A stretch of 64,000 nt of DNA, taken from Pseudomonas frederiksbergensis (GTDB lineage: Bacteria > Pseudomonadota > Gammaproteobacteria > Pseudomonadales > Pseudomonadaceae). Within the stretch, counting starts at the first letter, position 1. Every line of letters begins with the position of its first letter. This document shows, piece after piece, positions 57,277 to 64,000 of this stretch. The notes under the pieces are model-generated. The model searched no databases and had not been told where the DNA came from. It saw only the letters and a program-made list of their open reading frames with translations. The DNA lies in assembly GCF_000802155.2 (NCBI RefSeq), contig NZ_JQGJ02000009.1, positions 62,001 to 126,000 of the forward strand. The letters are read 5' to 3'. Position numbers and translations under genes: made by a program.

Positions 57277-59796
57277 ATGACGCAAGTCACGGTGAAACAA
57301 CTGGCCGATGAGGTCAAAACACCGGTAGAGCGCCTGTTGCAGCAGATGCGTGAGGCAGGTCTGCCGCACACCGCCGCCGAGGAACATGTGACCGACAGTG
57401 AGAAGCAGTCCCTGCTGACTCACCTGAAGAGCAGTCACAAGGCGAAAGTGGAAGAACCGCGCAAGATCACTCTGCAGCGTAAAACCACCAGCACCCTGCG
57501 TGTTGCCGGTAGCAAAAGCATCAGCGTTGAAGTACGCAAGAAGAAAGTCTTCGTACAGCGCAGCCCGGAAGAAATCGAAGCCGAGCGTAAACGCGAACTG
57601 GAAGAACGTCGCGCAGTAGAAAATGCTGCTCGCCAGAAGGCTGAAGAAGAAGCCAAGCGTCGTGCTGAAGAAGAAGCGCGTCGCCAGCCTGCTGCTGCGC
57701 AACCCGCTCCGACCGAAGCTGTCGAGGCTGTTGCCTCGGTTGCCGAACCTGTGCGCGAAGCCGCTCCAGTCGTAGCGCCGGCGCCGGCTCCGGCCGATAC
57801 CCGCAAGCGCGACGAACAGCGTCGTCCGGACAAGCCACGTGCCGACGACAACCGTCGTGGTAGTGGCGATGGCGAGCGCAAGAACGCTCCTCATCGCGCT
57901 TCGGTCAAGGAAAAGGCGCCGGCACCACGCGTTGCGCCTCGTACTACTGACGAAGAAAGCGATGGCTTCCGTCGCGGCGGTCGCGGCAAGGCCAAGCTGA
58001 AGAAACGCAACGCCCACGGTTTCCAGAGCCCAACCGGCCCTGTCGTGCGCGAAGTGAAGATCGGCGAGACCATCACTGTGGGCGATCTGGCCCAGCAGAT
58101 GTCGGTCAAGGCTGCTGAAATCATCAAGTTCATGTTCAAGCTGGGCACCCCGGCCACCATCAACCAGGTGCTGGACCAGGAAACTGCCCAGCTGGTCGCC
58201 GAAGAGCTGGGCCACAAAGTGACCCTCGTCAGCGACACCGCCCTGGAAGATTCCCTGGCCGAGTCGCTGAAGTTCGAAGGTGAAGCGGTTGCCCGTGCGC
58301 CGGTCGTGACCGTCATGGGTCACGTTGACCACGGTAAGACCTCGCTGCTCGACTATATCCGTCGTGCGAAGGTTGCCGCTGGCGAAGCTGGCGGTATTAC
58401 CCAGCACATCGGCGCCTACCACGTTGAAACCGACCGCGGCATGGTGACGTTCCTCGACACCCCTGGTCACGCCGCGTTTACCGCGATGCGTGCCCGTGGT
58501 GCCAAGGCGACCGACATCGTGATCCTGGTGGTTGCAGCGGACGACGGTGTCATGCCGCAAACCATCGAAGCCGTTCAGCATGCCCAGGCTGCTGGCGTGC
58601 CGCTGGTGGTTGCAGTGAACAAGATCGACAAGCCGGGCGCTGATCTCGATCGCATCCGCAGCGAACTGTCGGTTCACGGCGTGACCTCCGAAGAATGGGG
58701 TGGCGACACGCCATTTGTTCCGGTTTCCGCGAAGATGGGTACTGGCGTCGACGAACTGCTCGAAGCCGTCCTGTTGCAGGCCGAGGTTCTGGAATTGACC
58801 GCTACGCCTTCAGCGCCTGGCCGTGGTGTGGTTGTTGAATCGCGCCTCGACAAGGGCCGCGGCCCGGTGGCAACCGTGCTGGTTCAAGACGGTACCCTGC
58901 GTCAAGGCGACATGGTGCTGGTTGGCTCGAACTATGGCCGCGTGCGCGCCATGCTCGACGAGAACGGCAAGCCAATCAAGGAAGCCGGTCCGGCTATTCC
59001 GGTCGAGATTCTCGGCCTGGACGGTACTCCGGACGCTGGCGACGAGATGAGCGTTGTGGCTGACGAGAAGAAAGCCCGTGAAGTTGCTCTGTTCCGTCAA
59101 GGCAAGTTCCGCGAAGTCAAGCTGGCCCGTGCTCACGCCGGCAAGCTGGAAAACATCTTCGAAAACATGGGCCAGGAAGAGAAGAAGACGCTTAACATCG
59201 TCCTCAAATCCGACGTCCGTGGTTCGTTGGAAGCGTTGAACGGCGCCTTGAATGGCCTGGGTAACGACGAAGTGCAAGTGCGTGTGGTCGGTGGCGGCGT
59301 CGGTGGTATCACCGAATCCGATGCCAACCTGGCACTGGCTTCCAACGCTGTACTGTTCGGCTTCAACGTGCGTGCCGATGCTGGCGCTCGCAAGATCGTC
59401 GAGCAGGAAGGCCTGGATATGCGTTACTACAACGTGATCTACGACATCATCGAAGACGTCAAGAAAGCGTTGACCGGTATGTTGGGCAGCGACGTGCGGG
59501 AGAACATCCTGGGCGTGGCCGAAGTTCGCGACGTGTTCCGTTCGCCGAAATTTGGTGCCATCGCCGGTTGCATGGTGATCGAGGGTGTCGTTCACCGTAA
59601 CCGTCCGATCCGTGTACTGCGTGAAGACATCGTTATTTTCGAAGGCGAGCTGGAATCCCTGCGTCGCTTCAAGGATGACGCTTCCGAAGTACGTGCCGGC
59701 ATGGAATGCGGTATTGGCGTCAAGAGCTACAACGACGTCAAGGTCGGTGACAAGATCGAAGTCTTCGAGAAGGTCCAGGTTGCTCGCAGCCTCTGA
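57277..59796 (+). CDS. infB: Translation initiation factor IF-2
   Basis: This 839-aa GTPase brings initiator tRNA to the 30S subunit. IF2-N domains lie at the start and again after a charged repeat-rich linker (EEEAKRRAEEEARRQPAAAQ). The G domain has GHVDHGKTSLLDYIRRAKV, the DTPGH switch II and NKIDKPG. Domains II to IV follow to the C-terminus. GGAGAG precedes the ATG. Confidence 0.97.
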   Translation: MTQVTVKQLADEVKTPVERLLQQMREAGLPHTAAEEHVTDSEKQSLLTHLKSSHKAKVEEPRKITLQRKTTSTLRVAGSKSISVEVRKKKVFVQRSPEEIEAERKRELEERRAVENAARQKAEEEAKRRAEEEARRQPAAAQPAPTEAVEAVASVAEPVREAAPVVAPAPAPADTRKRDEQRRPDKPRADDNRRGSGDGERKNAPHRASVKEKAPAPRVAPRTTDEESDGFRRGGRGKAKLKKRNAHGFQSPTGPVVREVKIGETITVGDLAQQMSVKAAEIIKFMFKLGTPATINQVLDQETAQLVAEELGHKVTLVSDTALEDSLAESLKFEGEAVARAPVVTVMGHVDHGKTSLLDYIRRAKVAAGEAGGITQHIGAYHVETDRGMVTFLDTPGHAAFTAMRARGAKATDIVILVVAADDGVMPQTIEAVQHAQAAGVPLVVAVNKIDKPGADLDRIRSELSVHGVTSEEWGGDTPFVPVSAKMGTGVDELLEAVLLQAEVLELTATPSAPGRGVVVESRLDKGRGPVATVLVQDGTLRQGDMVLVGSNYGRVRAMLDENGKPIKEAGPAIPVEILGLDGTPDAGDEMSVVADEKKAREVALFRQGKFREVKLARAHAGKLENIFENMGQEEKKTLNIVLKSDVRGSLEALNGALNGLGNDEVQVRVVGGGVGGITESDANLALASNAVLFGFNVRADAGARKIVEQEGLDMRYYNVIYDIIEDVKKALTGMLGSDVRENILGVAEVRDVFRSPKFGAIAGCMVIEGVVHRNRPIRVLREDIVIFEGELESLRRFKDDASEVRAGMECGIGVKSYNDVKVGDKIEVFEKVQVARSL

Positions 59797-59868
59797 CTCG
59801 CGCACTTCAAGAGCCGCATCGGGCATTTGCATGAACATGCATTGCCTCGCTGGCGGACTCTAAACGCA

Positions 59869-59900
59869 ACGCCCGGTCTGGCTTTTGCCAGGCCGGGCGT
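59869..59900 (+). terminator. Hairpin between infB and rbfA
   Basis: ACGCCCGGTCTGGC (59869-59882) pairs with GCCAGGCCGGGCGT (59887-59900), one wobble pair, around TTTT. Three T follow. It probably lowers expression of rbfA-truB-rpsO-pnp relative to infB. Confidence 0.65.
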
Positions 59901-59955
59901 TTGCCGCTTTCAGACCTCGCGGGTTTCACCGTGGGGCAGTAACAGGTAACAAGAC

Positions 59956-60357
59956 ATGGCAAAAGAATACAGCCGTACCCAACGAATCGGCGATCAGATG
60001 CAGCGCGAGCTGGCCCAACTGATCCGTCGCGAAGTCAAAGATCCGCGCGTTGGCCTGGTCACCATTACCGCCGTGGAAGTCAGCCGTGACGTCGGTCATG
60101 CAAAGATTTTCATCACCGTGATGGGGCAGGACAGCGCCGAAGAAATCGCCCAGAGCATCAAGGTGCTCAACTCGGCTGCCGGTTTCCTGCGTATGCAGTT
60201 GGCCCGGGAGATGAAGCTGCGCAGCGTTCCACAGTTGCACTTCCATTACGACGAAAGCGTCGTGCGTGGCGCGCACCTGTCGGCGTTGATCGAGCGCGCC
60301 GTGGCTGAAGACAGCCAACACCCGGCGGCGCCTGAACCCGAAGACACCAAGGAGTAA
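59956..60357 (+). CDS. rbfA: 30S ribosome-binding factor RbfA
   Basis: This 133-aa cold-adaptation and 30S maturation factor has the KH-like fold. Typical parts are RTQRIGDQMQRELAQLIRRE, VKDPRVGLVTITAVEVSRD and LRSVPQLHFHYDESVVRG. The C-terminal tail is acidic. truB starts 4 bases after its stop. Confidence 0.96.
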   Translation: MAKEYSRTQRIGDQMQRELAQLIRREVKDPRVGLVTITAVEVSRDVGHAKIFITVMGQDSAEEIAQSIKVLNSAAGFLRMQLAREMKLRSVPQLHFHYDESVVRGAHLSALIERAVAEDSQHPAAPEPEDTKE

Positions 60358-60360
60358 TCG

Positions 60361-61278
60361 GTGGCTCAGGTCAAACGTATCCGTCGTAACGTCAGCGGCA
60401 TCATCCTGCTCGACAAGCCGCTGGGGTTCACCTCCAACGCAGCCTTGCAGAAAGTTCGCTGGCTGCTCAATGCCGAGAAGGCCGGCCACACCGGCAGCCT
60501 CGATCCGCTGGCCACTGGCGTCCTGCCGCTGTGCTTTGGCGAGGCGACCAAGTTCTCCCAGTACCTGCTCGATTCCGACAAGGGCTATGAAACCCTGGCG
60601 CAGTTGGGCAAGACCACCACCACGGCGGACGCCGAAGGTGAGGTTTTGCTGGAACGCCCGGTGACCGTTGGTCAGGCGGATATCGAAGCGGTGCTGCCGA
60701 AATTTCGCGGGCAAATCAGTCAGATACCGCCGATGTACTCCGCTTTGAAGCGCGATGGACAGCCGTTGTACAAACTGGCCCGTGCAGGCGAGGTAGTGGA
60801 GCGCGAACCGCGTTCTGTTACTATTGCGCGCTTGGAATTACTGGCTTTTAACGGTAATACTGCGCGGCTGGCTGTGGATTGCAGCAAGGGCACCTATATC
60901 CGGACCCTGGTGGAGGATATAGGCGAGCAGCTCGGTTGCGGTGCGTACGTGGCAGAATTGCGACGGACCCAGGCCGGACCTTTCACCTTGGCCCAGACGG
61001 TCACGCTGGAAGAACTCGAAGCGGTGCATGCCGAAGGCGGGAACGAAGCGGTCGACCGTTTCCTGATGCCATCGGACAGTGGCTTGCTCGATTGGCCGCT
61101 GCTGCAGTTCTCTGAACACAGTGCGTTCTACTGGCTCAACGGCCAGCCCGTACGTGCCCCGGATGCGCCGAAGTTCGGCATGGTCCGGGTACAGGATCAC
61201 AACGGTCGTTTCATCGGTATTGGTGAAGTGAGCGAAGACGGGCGCATTGCGCCGCGTCGACTGATTCGGTCGGAATGA
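60361..61278 (+). CDS. truB: tRNA pseudouridine(55) synthase
   Basis: This 305-aa enzyme makes pseudouridine 55 in tRNA. The catalytic aspartate is in AGHTGSLDPLATGVLPLCFG near residue 48. Other family motifs are GIILLDKPLGFTSN, the QIPPMYSALKRDGQPLY loop and VDCSKGTYIRTLVEDIG. The start is GTG 60361 with AAGGAG upstream. Confidence 0.97.
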   Translation: MAQVKRIRRNVSGIILLDKPLGFTSNAALQKVRWLLNAEKAGHTGSLDPLATGVLPLCFGEATKFSQYLLDSDKGYETLAQLGKTTTTADAEGEVLLERPVTVGQADIEAVLPKFRGQISQIPPMYSALKRDGQPLYKLARAGEVVEREPRSVTIARLELLAFNGNTARLAVDCSKGTYIRTLVEDIGEQLGCGAYVAELRRTQAGPFTLAQTVTLEELEAVHAEGGNEAVDRFLMPSDSGLLDWPLLQFSEHSAFYWLNGQPVRAPDAPKFGMVRVQDHNGRFIGIGEVSEDGRIAPRRLIRSE

Positions 61279-61420
61279 CCGGAACCAGCCTGCGTAACAA
61301 CAGGTTGGCGAGTGTGGCTGTTAACAGGCACGGTCACTACTCATTTATAGATACAGGGATTTGTCCCTGGCCTGTTGGTACGGTTTCCCCGGAAACGGTA
61401 CCTCACAAGAGGAAAGCCAC

Positions 61421-61690
61421 ATGGCACTCAGCGTTGAAGAAAAAGCTCAGATCGTGACCGACTACCAGCAAGCTGTTGGTGATACTGGTTCGCCAGAAGT
61501 GCAAGTTGCACTGCTGACCGCCAACATCAACAAACTGCAAGGTCACTTCAAGGCCAACGGTAAAGATCACCACTCCCGTCGTGGTCTGATCCGCATGGTA
61601 AACCAGCGTCGCAAGCTGCTGGATTACCTCAAGGGCAAGGACGTTAATCGTTACAGCACCTTGATCGGTCGCCTGGGTCTGCGTCGCTAA
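61421..61690 (+). CDS. rpsO: 30S ribosomal protein S15
   Basis: This 89-aa protein is complete: MALSVEEKAQIVTDYQ, TGSPEVQVALLTANINKLQG, the H-bearing KDHHSRRGLIRMVNQRRKLL and YLKGKDVNRYSTLI. AGAGGAAAGCC precedes the ATG. The long open frame upstream (from 61361) is not native. It is followed by a structured region and pnp. Confidence 0.98.
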   Translation: MALSVEEKAQIVTDYQQAVGDTGSPEVQVALLTANINKLQGHFKANGKDHHSRRGLIRMVNQRRKLLDYLKGKDVNRYSTLIGRLGLRR

Positions 61691-61706
61691 TCAGCGATTG
61701 CGCTAT

Positions 61707-61767
61707 GAGGTTGGTTGTCTGCCAGTTGCCGGCGTTCTGCGTTGGCGACCGGCAGGCTCCCAGCCTC
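61707..61767 (+). promoter_or_regulatory. Long hairpin between rpsO and pnp
   Basis: GAGGTTGG (61707-61714) pairs with CCAGCCTC (61760-61767). The inner CTGCCAGTTGCC (61719-61730) pairs with GGCGACCGGCAG (61744-61755), with one mismatch and wobble pairs. TTTT follows shortly. The position matches the RNase III-cleaved leader through which PNPase regulates itself in E. coli. It may also terminate part of the rpsO message. Confidence 0.6.
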
Positions 61768-61867
61768 AAGTTTTATCTGGACAGTCGTTGGGCCGATTCC
61801 CCGCACTGCCCAAGAATTTCGTTAAAGAAGACAAGTTCCCCAAGAGCCACAAAGAAGGTAGGACACC

Positions 61868-63973
61868 GTGAACCCGGTAATCAAAAAATTCCAGTTCGGT
61901 CAGTCGACCGTTACCCTCGAGACTGGCCGTATCGCCCGTCAGGCCTCCGGCGCAGTGCTGGTCACCGTTGACGACGACGTCAGCGTATTGGTGACCGTTG
62001 TCGGTGCCAAGCAAGCCGATCCAGGCAAGGGTTTCTTCCCTCTGTCTGTCCACTACCAGGAAAAGACTTACGCTGCCGGTAAGATCCCTGGCGGTTTCTT
62101 CAAGCGCGAAGGCCGTCCTTCCGAGAAAGAAACCCTGACTTCCCGACTGATCGACCGTCCGATCCGTCCGCTTTTCCCAGAAGGTTTCATGAACGAAGTG
62201 CAGGTTGTCTGCACCGTCGTGTCCACCAGCAAGAAGACCGATCCGGACATCGCTGCGATGATCGGTACCTCGGCTGCCCTGGCCATCTCCGGCATTCCTT
62301 TCGATGGCCCGATCGGCGCTGCCCGCGTTGCGTTCCACGAAAGCACCGGCTACCTGCTGAACCCGACCTACGAGCAACTGAAGGCTTCCAGCCTGGACAT
62401 GGTCGTAGCCGGTACTTCCGAAGCCGTGCTGATGGTTGAATCCGAAGCCAAAGAGCTGACCGAAGACCAGATGCTGGGCGCCGTCCTGTTCGCCCACGAC
62501 GAGTTCCAGGCAGTGATCAACGCCGTCAAGGAACTGGCCGCCGAAGCCGCCAAGCCAACCTGGACCTGGGCTCCACAGCCAGAAGCCACCGAACTGCTGG
62601 GCGCGATCCGTGCCGAGTTCGGCGAAGCGATTTCCCAGGCCTACACCATCACCATCAAGGCCGACCGTTATGCGCGTCTGGGCGAGTTGCGTGACCAGGT
62701 TGTTGCCAAGTTCTCCGGCGAAGAAGGCCAGCCATCGTCCAGCGACGTGAAGGCGGCTTTCGGTGAAATCGAATACCGCACCGTCCGCGAAAACATCGTC
62801 AACGGCAAGCCACGTATCGACGGTCGCGACACCCGTACCGTACGTCCGCTGAACATCGAAGTCGGCGTCCTGCCGAAGACCCACGGTTCGGCATTGTTCA
62901 CCCGTGGCGAGACCCAGGCCCTGGTCGTTGCAACACTGGGCACCGCCCGTGACGCGCAACTGCTCGACACCCTGGAAGGCGAAAAGAAAGACCCGTTCAT
63001 GCTGCACTACAACTTCCCTCCGTTCTCGGTAGGCGAGTGTGGTCGCATGGGTGGTGCTGGTCGCCGCGAAATCGGTCACGGCCGTCTGGCTCGTCGTTCG
63101 GTCCAGGCCATGCTGCCGGCCGCTGACGTGTTCCCGTACACCATCCGCGTGGTATCGGAAATCACCGAATCCAACGGTTCGAGCTCGATGGCTTCGGTCT
63201 GCGGCGCTTCCCTGGCCTTGATGGACGCTGGTGTGCCGATGAAGGCACCCGTTGCCGGTATCGCCATGGGCCTGGTTAAAGAAGGCGAGAAATTCGCCGT
63301 CCTGACCGACATCCTGGGTGACGAAGACCACCTGGGCGACATGGACTTCAAAGTGGCCGGTACCGCCAAAGGCGTCACCGCGCTGCAGATGGACATCAAG
63401 ATCAAGGGCATCACCGAAGAGATCATGGAAATCGCCCTGGGCCAAGCCCTGGAAGCGCGCCTGAATATCCTCGGCCAGATGAACCAGATCATCGGTCAGT
63501 CCCGCACCGAGCTGTCGGAAAATGCTCCGACCATGATCGCGATGAAAATCGACACCGACAAGATCCGTGATGTCATCGGTAAAGGCGGCGCGACCATCCG
63601 TGCGATCTGCGAAGAAACCAAGGCTTCGATCGACATCGAAGACGACGGTTCGATCAAGATCTTCGGCGAAACCAAGGAAGCGGCAGAAGCAGCACGCCAG
63701 CGCGTCCTGGGTATTACCGCAGAAGCCGAGATCGGCAAGATCTACGTCGGCAAGGTTGAGCGCATCGTCGACTTCGGCGCGTTCGTCAACATCCTGCCGG
63801 GCAAGGACGGTCTGGTTCACATCTCCATGCTGAGCGATGCTCGCGTCGAGAAAGTGACCGACATCCTCAAAGAAGGCCAGGAAGTGGAAGTGCTGGTACT
63901 GGACGTGGACAACCGCGGCCGTATCAAGCTGTCCATCAAGGACGTCGCAGCAGCCAAGGCATCGGGCGTTTAA
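61868..63973 (+). CDS. pnp: Polyribonucleotide nucleotidyltransferase
   Basis: This 701-aa phosphorolytic 3'-5' exoribonuclease of the degradosome is complete. It has two RNase PH domains: the first with KIPGGFFKREGRPSEKETL, the second with FPPFSVGECGRMGGAGRREI and SNGSSSMASVCGASLALMD. A KH domain (DVIGKGGATIRAICEETKA) and an S1 domain (KVERIVDFGAFVNILPGKDG) form the C-terminus. The start is GTG 61868 with GGTAGGACACC upstream. It ends 27 bases before the window edge. Confidence 0.97.
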   Translation: MNPVIKKFQFGQSTVTLETGRIARQASGAVLVTVDDDVSVLVTVVGAKQADPGKGFFPLSVHYQEKTYAAGKIPGGFFKREGRPSEKETLTSRLIDRPIRPLFPEGFMNEVQVVCTVVSTSKKTDPDIAAMIGTSAALAISGIPFDGPIGAARVAFHESTGYLLNPTYEQLKASSLDMVVAGTSEAVLMVESEAKELTEDQMLGAVLFAHDEFQAVINAVKELAAEAAKPTWTWAPQPEATELLGAIRAEFGEAISQAYTITIKADRYARLGELRDQVVAKFSGEEGQPSSSDVKAAFGEIEYRTVRENIVNGKPRIDGRDTRTVRPLNIEVGVLPKTHGSALFTRGETQALVVATLGTARDAQLLDTLEGEKKDPFMLHYNFPPFSVGECGRMGGAGRREIGHGRLARRSVQAMLPAADVFPYTIRVVSEITESNGSSSMASVCGASLALMDAGVPMKAPVAGIAMGLVKEGEKFAVLTDILGDEDHLGDMDFKVAGTAKGVTALQMDIKIKGITEEIMEIALGQALEARLNILGQMNQIIGQSRTELSENAPTMIAMKIDTDKIRDVIGKGGATIRAICEETKASIDIEDDGSIKIFGETKEAAEAARQRVLGITAEAEIGKIYVGKVERIVDFGAFVNILPGKDGLVHISMLSDARVEKVTDILKEGQEVEVLVLDVDNRGRIKLSIKDVAAAKASGV

Positions 63974-64000
63974 TCACCCCGTTGTCTAACCGCTGAACAA

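Noticed and set aside
61766..63820. Open frame of 684 codons on the minus strand opposite pnp
   Set aside because: A shadow of pnp. The sequence is a low-information antisense product (rich in D, G, H and F) with no family motif.

Overview
The window is chromosomal DNA of a fluorescent-group Pseudomonas. The evidence is the gene order and sequence of its core half. It runs lldP-lldR / smpB / ratA-ratB / bamE-fur / recN / grpE-dnaK-dnaJ / dapB-carA-carB-greA / yhbY-rlmE-ftsH-folP-glmM-tpiA-secG / tRNA-Leu / tRNA-fMet / rimP-nusA-infB-rbfA-truB-rpsO-pnp. It also has a Pseudomonas-type tmRNA, a Fur without C-terminal CXXC pairs, and the common GTGGGAGCGA-type hairpin. The species cannot be fixed from the window alone.

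Positions 1-22,327 look like an accessory island next to the 3' end of ssrA (tmRNA, minus strand, 22,328-22,721). From the left it holds: the tail of a DNA2-like helicase coupled to an ankyrin protein; a WYL regulator split by a one-base frame change in an A6 run; a small membrane/coiled-coil protein; an ADP-ribosylglycohydrolase; and a zinc-ribbon protein. Then comes the most unusual part, 3,882-16,664. On the minus strand are a small ORF, a patatin phospholipase fused to a dynamin-like GTPase (about 1,234 aa), a dynamin-like GTPase with Sel1 repeats, a third dynamin-like GTPase, and a paralogue of the second one without Sel1 repeats. Divergently on the plus strand are a membrane-anchored small GTPase and three unrecognised proteins. 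Five P-loop GTPases and one lipase in 12.8 kb, mostly with overlapping stop and start codons, suggest one membrane-acting module, possibly in phage defence. A mobility module follows: a DUF3987 protein, a small ORF, a tyrosine recombinase and a small ORF. Clusters of the 7-mer TGTCGCC, in opposite orientation, lie on either side of the DUF3987 gene. A second, P4-type integrase abuts ssrA. The far left end of the island is outside the window.

Positions 22,328-34,700 hold tmRNA, a small secreted protein, and the lactate locus: lldP-lutA-lutB-lutC-dld on the minus strand, with divergent lldR and a clear LldR-type operator. After these come smpB, a sodium-dependent transporter, and the ratA-ratB pair. 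tmRNA and its partner SmpB flank the lactate locus.

Positions 34,700-48,545 hold bamE/fur (divergent), recN with a LexA box, and the chaperone genes with two sigma-32-type promoters, one before grpE and one overlapping the grpE stop codon before dnaK. These are followed by dnaJ, dapB, a carA leader with an attenuator-like hairpin, carA, carB, greA, a membrane protein and yhbY.

Positions 48,654-64,000 hold the rlmE-ftsH-folP-glmM-tpiA-secG run and two tRNAs. The translation and RNA-decay operon rimP-nusA-infB-rbfA-truB-rpsO-pnp follows, in the order also known from Escherichia coli. pnp is complete and ends 27 bases before the window edge.
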